Source: a virus. Taken from it: 45,598 nucleotides of DNA. Under the pieces are notes generated by a model. That model was not told where the DNA came from and ran no database searches. It saw only the letters and a program-made list of their open reading frames with translations. Each line of letters begins with the position of its first letter. Position 1 is the first letter of the stretch. This document shows, piece by piece, positions 15,631-23,832 of this stretch. The position numbers and the translations under genes are program-made. The DNA lies in IMG/VR virus record IMGVR_UViG_3300039106_000384, positions 1-45,598 of that record. One strand, written 5' to 3'.

Positions 15631-17087
15631 TATTTCCACTCTGTTTTTTCTACTGCATAAGGATAGTTTGCTTCAGTATAAAATTTCTTTCTGACTGTAA
15701 GATGTCGTTTAGCAAATTTACATGTTGATGTTATATCCCAGATTTGGACGAAGTCTTTATCTTCCGCTTTGCGAATGCCACGCCCGATACTTTGGATGAC
15801 CCTGACAAAACTCTTACCAGGCTCAATGAGCACAAGGTTAAAAACACGAGGAATATTGATACCAACAGCAGCAACCCCGTAAGTAGCAACGGCAACAAAG
15901 TTATTGCTCGTTGCAAACTCATCATAACTTTCTTTACGATCATTTGCTTTTGTTCCTCCTGACACAAACACTGCATCTTTAACTAACTCAACTAATGCTT
16001 TGCCTGGTGCGATTCGATCAACTAAGACAAGTGTGTTGCCAGTCAATCGAATACGCTCTATCATTTTACTTATGTAATTGATACGTGCGTCGGTCTCTAA
16101 TAGATATTTTAGCTCGCTTTGATAATCCTTGTATTCAACGTGATCAATTAGCTGTACAACGTTCACGTGACAGTTAGCAAGTACACCCTGATCCTGTAAT
16201 TCACTGGCGCTTAAACGCCCCAATACCTCACCTAATGAACACTTTAATGCCATAAATTCGTACATTTCTTTAGGTATTGTACCCGTTAATCCCCACCTAA
16301 TAGGAATGTGTGCCATTACACTAGTAAGTAATGTTTTAAGTGCATCTGCTTTAGCCATGTGTACTTCGTCAACCATTACACAAACAACCCTTTCCAAAAA
16401 TTCCATAATGGTAATATCGGCTTCGTGTGCTTTGGTATTTTTAAGTAGGATGTTTAGACTTTGCCATGTACAAATAGTATGAGTGTGTCCGAACTCTTTT
16501 CTATCACCAAAGTACACACCAACGTCTAGGCCTAAGTTGATATAGTCTGCTTCTGTTTGTGTTACTAATGATTTGTTTGGAACAATTACCACAGTTCGAC
16601 CATATTGCTCACAGCTATAACTCAATGCCGCAGTAATTAATGTCTTACCTGCGCCTGTTGCAATTTCTTGCAGGCATTGTGGGTTTTCAAGGAACTTGTT
16701 AATAATCTCAATTTGATAATCTCTGAGTACAACAGGATGTCCTGCGATTGGATGTTTAGCCGGCCATACTTTATGTGCAAACGTTTGCTCTGTTACTTGG
16801 GTAAATGCAAACTGTGTTTGATAGTCACGTAAATCTTCTAGCTCAATATCATAACCACGTTCATCAATGTAGGGCAAGATGTCGGCCAGCAGATTAGTGT
16901 AGGTACTGCCACCTAATTGAAAGTATGCTACCTTGCCATCCCATCGACCAAGACGTACACTTGGTAGATAACGTGCGCCCGGGATTTCATATTTAAATTT
17001 GTTAGCTAGATATTTGCGCTCTGTAAGTTCAAGTCCTTCCAACTTACAATTCACTTCGTCTTTAATTATAATTTTACATGTTGCCAT
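15630..17087 (-). CDS. uvsW: UvsW-like SF2 DNA/RNA helicase
   Basis: 485 residues, similar to T4 UvsW (587 with its short extra domain; shorter here). An N-terminal DNA-binding region (LPSVRLGRWDGK, 41-52) precedes Walker A ATGAGKT (143-149), DEVH (240-243), GLTGT (266-270) and the C-terminal QSIGRGIRK motif VI. UvsW remodels branched DNA and R-loops and helps the change from origin-dependent to recombination-dependent replication. Coupled to neighbours on both sides by TAATG. Confidence 0.92.
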   Translation of the reverse strand: MATCKIIIKDEVNCKLEGLELTERKYLANKFKYEIPGARYLPSVRLGRWDGKVAYFQLGGSTYTNLLADILPYIDERGYDIELEDLRDYQTQFAFTQVTEQTFAHKVWPAKHPIAGHPVVLRDYQIEIINKFLENPQCLQEIATGAGKTLITAALSYSCEQYGRTVVIVPNKSLVTQTEADYINLGLDVGVYFGDRKEFGHTHTICTWQSLNILLKNTKAHEADITIMEFLERVVCVMVDEVHMAKADALKTLLTSVMAHIPIRWGLTGTIPKEMYEFMALKCSLGEVLGRLSASELQDQGVLANCHVNVVQLIDHVEYKDYQSELKYLLETDARINYISKMIERIRLTGNTLVLVDRIAPGKALVELVKDAVFVSGGTKANDRKESYDEFATSNNFVAVATYGVAAVGINIPRVFNLVLIEPGKSFVRVIQSIGRGIRKAEDKDFVQIWDITSTCKFAKRHLTVRKKFYTEANYPYAVEKTEWK

Positions 17088-18211
17088 TAATCAGTTTCTC
17101 TTAATTTAGTAGTCGTGCAGTACGCAATCTTTTCTGCTCTGTTAAGCCAGTCCATGCGTTTACCACCATACATCATTTCAACCATTGAAATAAGTAAAGG
17201 TACAGGATAATCCCAAGTTGTTGGAATCTTGTTTGCATATACTACTTTAACATGATCTATATTGTAATCGCAAGTCTTTGTTTTACCACTATAGTTAAAA
17301 CGAACAACTTCGTCATCTTTAAACATACTCAAGTCTATATGTGTTGATGTCATTGCTGGGTCGTATATGCATATTGGATAACGATTGGTTACTTCTGCAT
17401 ACTCAAATAACATCAATAGCGCATCTTCCATCATTGGCAAATGTATATCACGTTTAGAACCAAATATATCTAATAGTGCAGGACGTATTAGCATATCATC
17501 ATATGTGTATCCAAGCACACCAGAATTGTCAATTAGTGCAACTACGTTATCAAACCCAAACCCACCTAACTTAGTGTTAATATATTCGATTAAACTATCA
17601 GAAGCGTTAGTAATTTCAAAACATGTTTCGTTGCGTATTAATTTAATTTCATATGGTATTGCTTCGCACTCCATAATCAAATTAAATAAATTTTGTACAA
17701 GTGGGTCAATTTCAAATTGATTTAACTCACCCCAAGTCACTGCCCAATTTACATTACATTCAGTAATTGCCAAATACCAAACCTTTTCTTCTTGGTCGTA
17801 CTTCATACTACCTTGACTTATGTTCCTTGCTTCTTGTGTTGCTTTAATCATTGGTAGGTCGTAGGGAAAGCGTACACCAATACGTTCGTCATCTAACCAA
17901 ATTTGTTTTGATCTATTTATAATGCGCACTGGCTTGCGATAACGTGGATTTTCAATAGGCGTTATATCAATGCTATGTTTAGCAAATTGCTTGCGATATT
18001 TAAGCACAAGACGTACAGCAAGGTCTGCTTGCTTGTCTGTTAGCGCACCGCCCCAATAAGTATGTGCGCTCATGCTCTCTACTATTGTATTGTCGTAACG
18101 TGCAAGACTTATAGTAGGAACAGCAAAGGGATTACTAATTGTAGATGTATTAGGGTCGTGACCCCCAAGTAATTCTAAATAGTCTTCAACGAATGTGTAT
18201 GCAATTGTCAT
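17087..18211 (-). CDS. HARP-like DNA-remodelling accessory protein
   Basis: 374 residues. LTDKQADLAVRLVLKYRKQ (about 57-75) followed by GVRFPYDLPMIKATQ...GSMKYDQEEKVWYLAIT resembles the HARP motif of SMARCAL1-type annealing helicases, but there are no helicase motifs in this protein. The helicase UvsW is encoded directly downstream (TAATG overlap), so together they could form the functional unit. The assignment is by pattern only. It is the first gene of the long overlapping operon. Confidence 0.6.
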   Translation of the reverse strand: MTIAYTFVEDYLELLGGHDPNTSTISNPFAVPTISLARYDNTIVESMSAHTYWGGALTDKQADLAVRLVLKYRKQFAKHSIDITPIENPRYRKPVRIINRSKQIWLDDERIGVRFPYDLPMIKATQEARNISQGSMKYDQEEKVWYLAITECNVNWAVTWGELNQFEIDPLVQNLFNLIMECEAIPYEIKLIRNETCFEITNASDSLIEYINTKLGGFGFDNVVALIDNSGVLGYTYDDMLIRPALLDIFGSKRDIHLPMMEDALLMLFEYAEVTNRYPICIYDPAMTSTHIDLSMFKDDEVVRFNYSGKTKTCDYNIDHVKVVYANKIPTTWDYPVPLLISMVEMMYGGKRMDWLNRAEKIAYCTTTKLRETD

Positions 18212-18217
18212 ACTATT

Positions 18218-18246
18218 AGTATACGTGATTGTTTTAAGTAAATCAA
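18218..18246 (-). promoter_or_regulatory. Sigma70-type promoter for the UvsW operon
   Basis: Minus strand: TTGATT, 17 bases, TATACT; the -10 is 6 bases before the ATG. It lies just beyond a terminator, so a new unit begins here. Confidence 0.6.
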
Positions 18247-18248
18247 CC

Positions 18249-18284
18249 TAAAAAAAAGCCCAATGCGATTAAACACTGGGCTTA
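18249..18284 (-). terminator. Rho-independent terminator
   Basis: Minus strand: AAGCCCAGTG, loop, CATTGGGCTT followed by seven more T (10-bp stem with one G-T pair). It ends the transcript that contains the structured RNA and the SPFH gene. Confidence 0.85.
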
Positions 18285-18478
18285 GAGGACGTTACACCAG
18301 GAGCGAGACTGTGCGGGGTAACGTAAAACTATTTACTATTTTAAATACCTACTCCATTACAAACCGTTGCTATCAGTATAGGTTTGTAACAGGCTAGATA
18401 CTTTGTTAAGGTCGGAGGTCACGCTTTCGCGCTACTGGCCAACTTGGTTTACCTTATCTAACTACCTTGCAAGGATTC
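18285..18478 (-). ncRNA. Structured RNA tract between SPFH gene and terminator
   Basis: About 190 bases without a reading frame but with clear stems on the minus strand: GUUGG/CCGAC enclosing a near-perfect arm capped by a GAAA tetraloop, TTACAAACC/GGTTTGTAA (9 bp), and ACGTTAC/GTAACGT (7 bp), then the terminator. No promoter is visible directly before it, so it would be a 3' RNA released from the SPFH mRNA or a stabilising 3' UTR. No known RNA family recognised. Confidence 0.5.
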
Positions 18479-19267
18479 TTATTTTACGTTCACAATACCT
18501 TTAAAGTCGAACGGTACTACAATTGTATTCACCTTACCAGTCTTAACACCTTCTGCAATATCGCTTAATGACTTAGCGTTCATGTAGTCAATGTTACTTT
18601 TGTTATTTGATAAAAAGGTTAAACGTTCAGCTTCTTTACGTGCAGTATCAACTTCATACCCTTTAGTCTTTAATTCGTTTTGTGAAATAATCACAGCGTT
18701 AGCACTAGCCATAATTGCTTTGCTTAGTTGTAAGTTCTTTACAAACACTTGGTGAATATTAACTGCGTCTGCCAGGCTATCTTCCTTGAACATAGCTTCT
18801 GCTTGAGTACGAATCTTGTTACGAATTTCTTCACGTTTCTCGTTAGCTTCAAGTGCGTCATACTTACTAATAACATCTGTAGTTGCAGTTTTAACTACAT
18901 TCTCTACATACAGGGCCAATGGATAACGTTCGCCATTTGGAGCTTCGGCATCGCGACCTTTGTACTTAACAACCAAGTCACCAATTGAAGATGGATTAAT
19001 AGAGTATGTGTACGCCAAGTCCAAGTCCTCTAACTGACTACGGTCTTTAGTCTGTGGTGTTAGGTTATCAACTTTCCAAGTGATTTCATTGGCCACGTAT
19101 GTATGCACTGAACCAATTATTGTTTGGTGGAACCCTACTCCAAGTTCGTTTGGTTCAATCTCACCATTGAACGATGTTCGAATACCCACGTGGCCAGTTT
19201 CAACTCGTGTGCAACCAATTGAACTAACGATAATAACTGCCGCTAATGCTAAGATAATTTTTTTCAC
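18479..19267 (-). CDS. SPFH/prohibitin-like lipoprotein
   Basis: 262 residues. MKKIILALAAVIIVSSIGC is a signal peptide ending in a lipobox (SIGC), so Cys19 would be lipidated. The SPFH/Band 7 pattern follows (VETGHVGIRTSFNGEI...ELGVGFHQT) with a helical C-terminal region rich in Ala and Glu (about 160-235). Such proteins form membrane-associated rings; phage versions have no agreed role (protection of membrane proteases, lysis timing or superinfection effects are all possible). Confidence 0.85.
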   Translation of the reverse strand: MKKIILALAAVIIVSSIGCTRVETGHVGIRTSFNGEIEPNELGVGFHQTIIGSVHTYVANEITWKVDNLTPQTKDRSQLEDLDLAYTYSINPSSIGDLVVKYKGRDAEAPNGERYPLALYVENVVKTATTDVISKYDALEANEKREEIRNKIRTQAEAMFKEDSLADAVNIHQVFVKNLQLSKAIMASANAVIISQNELKTKGYEVDTARKEAERLTFLSNNKSNIDYMNAKSLSDIAEGVKTGKVNTIVVPFDFKGIVNVK

Positions 19268-19276
19268 TTTGTTTCC

Positions 19277-19456
19277 TTAATCAAAAAATACTACGATGGT
19301 TGTAATGATGCCTGTTGCTAAAAGAAATGCTAATGCACTTACTCCTAACTCTATGCCGATACGTTTCCAGTTAGTTTTAGTGCTCCAACGGTTGCTGGTT
19401 CGCAACACAACAAAACTGAGTAAAAATACTACAAACGGTATAACTAAAAATCTCAT
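19277..19456 (-). CDS. Small protein with two membrane helices
   Basis: 59 residues from MRFLVIPF; I chose this start because GGAGG lies 6 bases before it, whereas the ATG four codons earlier has no SD. Two hydrophobic helices (about 3-19 and 38-58) flank a basic, Trp-containing loop (RTSNRWSTKTNWKR). It precedes the SPFH lipoprotein gene, and the two may act together at the inner membrane, but this is only contextual. Confidence 0.65.
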   Translation of the reverse strand: MRFLVIPFVVFLLSFVVLRTSNRWSTKTNWKRIGIELGVSALAFLLATGIITTIVVFFD

Positions 19457-19457
19457 G

Positions 19458-19715
19458 CTATCCTCCAAACTTTAAAATTGCCATTGTAATTAGTTTTTCT
19501 GCTTCATCACGTGTACGATATTTCCACGTAGATCCCCATTTACTTCCGCGACATCTATCAGGGTCAAAGTGAGCACGTATTTCAGAAGAGGGTACCTTTA
19601 AACTGTACTTACTTGTTATTCTGATAGTGTAATGCACCCGTTTTGTTTTTGGATTGGTACTCCTACCCAATTTAAACCAAATACCTTCTAATACAGTTTT
19701 AGTACGATGTCGCAT
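19458..19715 (-). CDS. Small basic protein
   Basis: 85 residues starting MRHRTKTVLEG, coupled to the AAA+ gene by TAATG. Strongly basic with aromatic residues (HYTIRITSKYSLK, DRCRGSKWGSTWKYR), which suggests nucleic acid binding, but no domain is recognised. Confidence 0.65.
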   Translation of the reverse strand: MRHRTKTVLEGIWFKLGRSTNPKTKRVHYTIRITSKYSLKVPSSEIRAHFDPDRCRGSKWGSTWKYRTRDEAEKLITMAILKFGG

Positions 19716-20737
19716 TATGCAGATTTCATACAAGTTGTTGAAGCAAGTGCCTGCCATTTAAGTGGAAAGCTCTTACGTAGCTCTGCTACTTTAATTGCCA
19801 TGCGCAAACTCATTTCACGCATTTTGTTTTTGTTTACGTTCAAAAAGTCAATAATCTCATCTTGTGCGCATTGTTCAAAATCGTAGTCTGCAAACAATAC
19901 ACCAGTATCAGCAATTTGTTTAATACGTAAAATCTTATCACGCATTGTGTCAAGTGTCAAATCCAAATAGTGACAACGTGATTGCAATGCTTCTAAGTGA
20001 TCTTTCATCTTTTGGCTACGTACTTGATCAAATTTCAAGTTTGTAATAAAGATTACGCTACCGTGAAATGTAAAACTATTCGGAATGCCTTCATTTTTTA
20101 ATGCACGGCTTTCGGCTAACCAGCTAATCTTACGATTTTTACCACTGTCCAATGCACCTTTAAGTAAGTTCAAGCACACGTCATCAAACAAGATGCTATC
20201 ACAGTCATCAAATACAATTACGCAGTTGCTATCACTAAACTCATACAATGTTTTGTACAAGCCAATAGCTGTTGCACTACCTTTAACAATAGTACTTTTT
20301 ACGCGACGTCCGCTAATTTGATCAAATAGTGCAGAACGTTCAAGTTCTTTTTCTACTGTAAAAGATTTACCAACACCCGGAGGGCCACTTACAATCATTG
20401 CACGGATATCACCGTTCAATGTTGCTTTAGTCATTTCATCTAAGATTTCAAAACGTTCTGCAATTTCAGAAATACGTTGTTCATCTGTTACAGTTGAAAC
20501 AACTGCACGTTCTGCTTTGTTTACAACACCTGTGTATTCATCAGCGTGTACAAACTCAAAGTCTGTAACGTTATCTACTAACACACGTACCTTATCTTTA
20601 CCAAACTGTCCTGTACCATCAACAGTAATAAAACCACCTTTAGCACCAACAGTATAATGTTTTACTAACGGAAATACTTCATTTTCCACTTTAGCGTTTC
20701 TGTAAGTACCACTTTTAATTTTAACAAAACCAGTCAT
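19715..20737 (-). CDS. AAA+ ATPase
   Basis: 340 residues. An N-terminal domain (about 1-75) precedes the AAA+ core: Walker A GPPGVGKS (118-125), Walker B VIVFDDCD, a sensor-1-like FITNLKF and a C-terminal helical lid.  It resembles stand-alone phage AAA+ proteins of the MoxR/CbbQ or chaperone type rather than gp44. Substrate unknown. It heads an early unit with a consensus promoter. Confidence 0.85.
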   Translation of the reverse strand: MTGFVKIKSGTYRNAKVENEVFPLVKHYTVGAKGGFITVDGTGQFGKDKVRVLVDNVTDFEFVHADEYTGVVNKAERAVVSTVTDEQRISEIAERFEILDEMTKATLNGDIRAMIVSGPPGVGKSFTVEKELERSALFDQISGRRVKSTIVKGSATAIGLYKTLYEFSDSNCVIVFDDCDSILFDDVCLNLLKGALDSGKNRKISWLAESRALKNEGIPNSFTFHGSVIFITNLKFDQVRSQKMKDHLEALQSRCHYLDLTLDTMRDKILRIKQIADTGVLFADYDFEQCAQDEIIDFLNVNKNKMREMSLRMAIKVAELRKSFPLKWQALASTTCMKSA

Positions 20738-20783
20738 TTAATGCTCCTTAAATTGTCTTTTGTTGTTTTCTTATTGTGTAGCT

Positions 20784-20812
20784 ATTATACAGGCAATTTT
20801 TGTTTTTGTCAA
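20784..20812 (-). promoter_or_regulatory. Consensus sigma70 promoter
   Basis: Minus strand: TTGACA, 17 bases, TATAAT, a full match to the bacterial consensus. It drives the AAA+ gene, probably together with the 85- and 59-residue proteins and the SPFH gene. Confidence 0.9.
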
Positions 20813-20821
20813 CCGGTATTT

Positions 20822-21016
20822 TCAACTAGCTGAAGTATAACCTTTGAACTTAGTATAGGATTCACCTAGCTTATATTGTCGATCATTGAACAGAACGGTG
20901 TCGTAACTCTCGCGAATCACTTCATCACCTTTTTTGAAATAATCAATAGCCCAAGCGGGCACTCGAGTTACAACGTCGATACGTCGTTGGATTAGCCTGT
21001 ACGGTGCGTTTTTCAT
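20822..21016 (-). CDS. Small hypothetical protein
   Basis: 64 residues, basic and aromatic (YRLIQRRIDVVTRVPAWAIDYFKKGD). TAATG overlap with the 128-residue gene supports coding. No recognisable domain. Confidence 0.6.
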   Translation of the reverse strand: MKNAPYRLIQRRIDVVTRVPAWAIDYFKKGDEVIRESYDTVLFNDRQYKLGESYTKFKGYTSAS

Positions 21017-21402
21017 TATGCCAATTCCTTTAATGCTACATCAAATGGTGTAGCGTAACTGTAAGGTAAACCAAGTGTAAAACACACGTACTCACCGCCG
21101 TACATTTTATCTGATTCAGTAAGTCCTAAGCCTTCAACAATCCACTTAATTGATTGTTCACGTGAGTTGCTAATTGACTCTAACGAAGCAATGTGCTTTT
21201 CAAAACTAGCAATTGCTAATTGTTCACGGGTTTGTTCTTCAACGATAGCAACATCAAGTTCTTTTAGCAAACCATCCCAAACGAACTGTTTACCATCATC
21301 ATCAAGGTTAACCCATTCTGTCCAAAAGTGTTCGCCCGGGCGTGAACCACGTGCATCTTTGTGCAAATCGCTAACTATGTTTTCATCAAATGTGTAAGCC
21401 AT
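21016..21402 (-). CDS. Conserved phage hypothetical protein
   Basis: 128 residues. The start FDENIVSDLHKDARGSRPGEHFW resembles a family common in T4-like marine phages; the middle is a helix with many Glu and Ser. Function unknown. Own sigma70-type promoter. Confidence 0.7.
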   Translation of the reverse strand: MAYTFDENIVSDLHKDARGSRPGEHFWTEWVNLDDDGKQFVWDGLLKELDVAIVEEQTREQLAIASFEKHIASLESISNSREQSIKWIVEGLGLTESDKMYGGEYVCFTLGLPYSYATPFDVALKELA

Positions 21403-21434
21403 CTTGTTCTCCGTTGCTTTAGTATATAAGTGCT

Positions 21435-21462
21435 ATTATACGCTCTTTTACCAAAAAGTCAA
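21435..21462 (-). promoter_or_regulatory. Sigma70-type early promoter
   Basis: Minus strand: TTGACT, 16 bases, TATAAT. The flanking CGGTTGACTTTTTGGTAAA is nearly identical to the promoter of the 95-residue gene. Confidence 0.8.
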
Positions 21463-21480
21463 CCGAAATTTAGTCACAAT

Positions 21481-21502
21481 AAAAGGCTCCGAAGAGCCTT
21501 TT
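21481..21502. terminator. Bidirectional terminator with tetraloop
   Basis: AAAAGGCTC and GAGCCTTTT pair across a four-base loop (UUCG on the minus strand), with T-rich tails on both strands. It ends the 86-residue gene. Confidence 0.85.
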
Positions 21503-21515
21503 CGTTAGTAATAAG

Positions 21516-21776
21516 TTACTTACGAGTGTTGCCTTGATTCACAAACGCATACATCTTTTCAGCAGTTTCTAAAACTTTATCAAGCCCCGGAAATTCTGGC
21601 ATTGCTACTGTAGTAACAACTTGACCAGTCTTCTCATCGCGAGTAGCCGACATTTCCCAACCTTGGAACTTGTAGCTATAGTCTTGCCCTACTAGGTCTT
21701 TGGCCATTTCTAAGATGTTGGTACGAATTTCGTAACCGTTTTTGTTAAATTTTACTTCTGGTGTTTCTAATGACAT
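21516..21776 (-). CDS. Small hypothetical protein
   Basis: 86 residues, beta-rich first half (VKFNKNGYEIRTNILEMAK) and a helical end (FPGLDKVLETAEKMYAFV). Unrecognised; similar sequences are typical of T4-like cyanophage early regions. It ends at a strong hairpin terminator. Confidence 0.65.
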   Translation of the reverse strand: MSLETPEVKFNKNGYEIRTNILEMAKDLVGQDYSYKFQGWEMSATRDEKTGQVVTTVAMPEFPGLDKVLETAEKMYAFVNQGNTRK

Positions 21777-21831
21777 AATATTACTCCTGTGTGTGTTTAT
21801 TAGTAACTACTTCTATTTCGTTACTAACACA

Positions 21832-21860
21832 AGTATATATGCCTTTTACACCAAAGTCAA
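21832..21860 (-). promoter_or_regulatory. Sigma70-type early promoter
   Basis: Minus strand: TTGACT, 17 bases, TATACT, before the 86-residue gene. Confidence 0.75.
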
Positions 21861-22148
21861 CTAAAAATTAAGTTCGCGGAAGTCCGACTCTGGGATTGTG
21901 TAACCGTTAGCACGAATGATCGTAACTAACTCTTTTGCCGCCGCGTTGTAAAAACGTGCGTATTGTTTAACTTGTGCACCGCTACGTTCACCGTCACAAG
22001 TTAAGTTTTCTGGGGATAAGTTGTTGTCTAAACTATTAAACAGATTTTGACAATCAGATTCTGATAAGTTGTTGACATCATAAGTTGGGTTGTTAAAAAT
22101 AGAAGCCCAAGCATTTTTCTGTTCGATATACTGTGCTAAGTTTTTCAT
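21861..22148 (-). CDS. Small hypothetical protein
   Basis: 95 residues, acidic with two Cys (42 range and DCQN near 33), ending PESDFRELNF. No domain recognised. It has its own promoter immediately upstream. Confidence 0.6.
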   Translation of the reverse strand: MKNLAQYIEQKNAWASIFNNPTYDVNNLSESDCQNLFNSLDNNLSPENLTCDGERSGAQVKQYARFYNAAAKELVTIIRANGYTIPESDFRELNF

Positions 22149-22180
22149 TTGTTGCTCCTTGTTGTTAGTGTATGTATAGC

Positions 22181-22209
22181 ATTATACAGCCACTTTACCA
22201 AAAAGTCAA
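22181..22209 (-). promoter_or_regulatory. Sigma70-type early promoter
   Basis: Minus strand: TTGACT, 17 bases, TATAAT, close relative of the other early promoters. Confidence 0.8.
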
Positions 22210-22216
22210 CCGTTAT

Positions 22217-22339
22217 TTAATCACAATCAGAGAAAGCTTCGATTAAGCGTTTAACACATTCAGTATCACCGGGTTGGCAAACTGGAGGAGTTGGTTCTTG
22301 TGGAGGAGTTGGTAAGTTTGTATCTGTAGTATTTGACAT
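22217..22339 (-). CDS. Proline-rich Cys micropeptide
   Basis: 40 residues: an N-terminal Thr/Pro-rich segment (NLPTPPQEPTPPVC) and CQPGDTECVKRLIEAFSDCD with three Cys. AAGGG lies 8 bases before the ATG. The CxxGDxxC arrangement suggests disulfides or metal binding; no family is named. Confidence 0.5.
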   Translation of the reverse strand: MSNTTDTNLPTPPQEPTPPVCQPGDTECVKRLIEAFSDCD

Positions 22340-22397
22340 TGTATGCCCTTTAGTTAATTTGCATGGCAATTTTGTCACCATGCAAATATTTAGTTGA

Positions 22398-22880
22398 TTA
22401 TGTAATTAATGATGCAAGTATATTAGGGTCGATACTTTTAAGTATATTGTCATCGCCGGTTACATACTTTGCAGTGTGATGATACACATGCTCATTTGGT
22501 TCAGGTAGTTGTTCAGTAAGCGTAATCATAAGACGATATGCGTCCCACGCTTCTTTAACGCCATCATTTGTGATGTCTGCTTCTGTTGGATATAAGTCCA
22601 TCCAAATGTAATCACGCGGTACTGAACTAGCACTAATACCGTTAGCACGTGGCTCAAGTACTTTGCCGGACTTCCATAGTTCAAGTCCAATACGTTCACA
22701 CTCTGCTGGGTCTAATCCCATTAAGTAATCACGTCGATATGTGTATTCTTTAATCACATTCTTAACATGTTCTTCTGTGATCATATGTGTACGTGCAATG
22801 ATGCACATAACATCTTCAAGTTTAACTGTACCGTTAACTAAATCCTGCAAGCATCTTCCAAAACTGAAACCTATTTTAAT
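22398..22880 (-). CDS. Phage protein MKIGFSFGRC-type, with likely ATT start
   Basis: 160 residues if translation begins at ATT, giving MKIGFSFGRCLQDLVNG. AAGGAG lies exactly 7 bases before this ATT, and MKIGFSFGRC(I/V)RD(I/V)V is the N-terminus I recall for this phage family; the nearest usual start, a TTG ten codons later, would remove that conserved end. The rest (IARTHMITEEHVKNVIKEY..., TEADITNDGVKEAWDAYRLMI) has no known catalytic motif. Function unknown. Confidence 0.65.
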   Translation of the reverse strand: MKIGFSFGRCLQDLVNGTVKLEDVMCIIARTHMITEEHVKNVIKEYTYRRDYLMGLDPAECERIGLELWKSGKVLEPRANGISASSVPRDYIWMDLYPTEADITNDGVKEAWDAYRLMITLTEQLPEPNEHVYHHTAKYVTGDDNILKSIDPNILASLIT

Positions 22881-22887
22881 TTTAACT

Positions 22888-22893
22888 CTCCTT
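22888..22893 (-). promoter_or_regulatory. Shine-Dalgarno deciding an ATT start
   Basis: AAGGAG on the minus strand, 7 bases before ATT and 37 before the alternative TTG. The spacing is ideal for the ATT and too long for the TTG, although a weaker GGAAG lies near the TTG. Confidence 0.6.
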
Positions 22894-22905
22894 CACTAAA
22901 AACAT

Positions 22906-22934
22906 AGTATAACTGAAATTAGTGAAGGAGTCAA
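22906..22934 (-). promoter_or_regulatory. Sigma70-type early promoter
   Basis: Minus strand: TTGACT, 17 bases, TATACT; the -35 lies just past the stop of the SleB-type gene. Confidence 0.75.
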
Positions 22935-22937
22935 GCG

Positions 22938-23474
22938 TTATCTTACAGCGACTTTGTCGCCACTATAAAACGTGTGTCCGCCAATACGGTCTACTCTAGC
23001 AAGACCCCACTTCGGACGCACTTTAGCATTATGAAAGTACAATGCCTTGGTACCAAGTGATTCTAATCTAAGTCCATCAAGTAATACGCTACGTGCTATA
23101 GATTGACTTTCTTCCCATGCCGCAGAATATATTTGTCGACCTCTTGCTAAAGGGTCACACACCCACGAAAATTGACATATAGTCTTATCTGCTACTTGAG
23201 TTTTTTGATTTACAACCCCGCATATAGTTGATGGAAAATTACCACTGTTAGCTCTATTGATTGTTACTTGAGCTACTGCTACTTTGCCATCAAAACTTTC
23301 ACTTCCGGCTTCATGGTAAATGTTTTGTGCTAAACAATTTAATTGTTTTTGCGTTGATGCGGATACTTCTTCATCTGCTTGCGCAGGTGTTGTTACTGTT
23401 ATTGCTATTACAACGATGGACAGATTTGCCCAGGTTAGTAAATTTCTGTGAAACAATCGTGAGATTGATCGCAT
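22938..23474 (-). CDS. Secreted SleB/CwlJ-type cell wall hydrolase (endolysin)
   Basis: 178 residues. An N-terminal signal peptide (basic start, hydrophobic core about 18-28, TPAQA cleavage near residue 33) is followed by the SleB/CwlJ domain: NIYHEAGSESFDGKVAVAQV (about 51-70), INRANSGNFPSTICGVV and a C-terminal FHNAKVRPKWG...IGGHTFY. The catalytic Glu is the one in HEAG. A secreted hydrolase could act without a pore-forming holin. It lies among early-promoter genes, so lysis timing may depend on export or read-through. Confidence 0.85.
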   Translation of the reverse strand: MRSISRLFHRNLLTWANLSIVVIAITVTTPAQADEEVSASTQKQLNCLAQNIYHEAGSESFDGKVAVAQVTINRANSGNFPSTICGVVNQKTQVADKTICQFSWVCDPLARGRQIYSAAWEESQSIARSVLLDGLRLESLGTKALYFHNAKVRPKWGLARVDRIGGHTFYSGDKVAVR

Positions 23475-23515
23475 AGCGTTTCCTCCTGTTTAGTTTTGTC
23501 TTTAGGTTGTCGGCC

Positions 23516-23752
23516 CTAAGAATTGATGTCAGCAGTTGCCTTTTCGATGCTGACATAATATTGGCATGATTTTGTGTTCATATTTCTAATCATTACCAAG
23601 TCATAATCATCAAATGGTGCACGGTTAACTTGTGTGCTTGATGTGTGTCTATGACATTTTTCTCGCTTTGCGCAATATCTTCCTGCGCAATAGTAAGTTC
23701 TTGCTTCTGTATTACTTATATCTGCTACTGTTGTTACCTTAGATTTCGTCAT
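23516..23752 (-). CDS. Small Cys-rich protein
   Basis: 78 residues. YYCAGRYCAKREKCHRHTS (about 20-38) contains C-x4-C-x5-C-x-H, a possible zinc ligand set. The rest matches a known phage hypothetical pattern only loosely. It precedes the SleB-type gene. Confidence 0.65.
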   Translation of the reverse strand: MTKSKVTTVADISNTEARTYYCAGRYCAKREKCHRHTSSTQVNRAPFDDYDLVMIRNMNTKSCQYYVSIEKATADINS

Positions 23753-23832
23753 CTGAATCCTCCGAAGGTATAGTATATAGCTAGAGTTTAACCTCTTTTA
23801 CTATATAGTTTACTTTCTATAGTTCTTGATAA

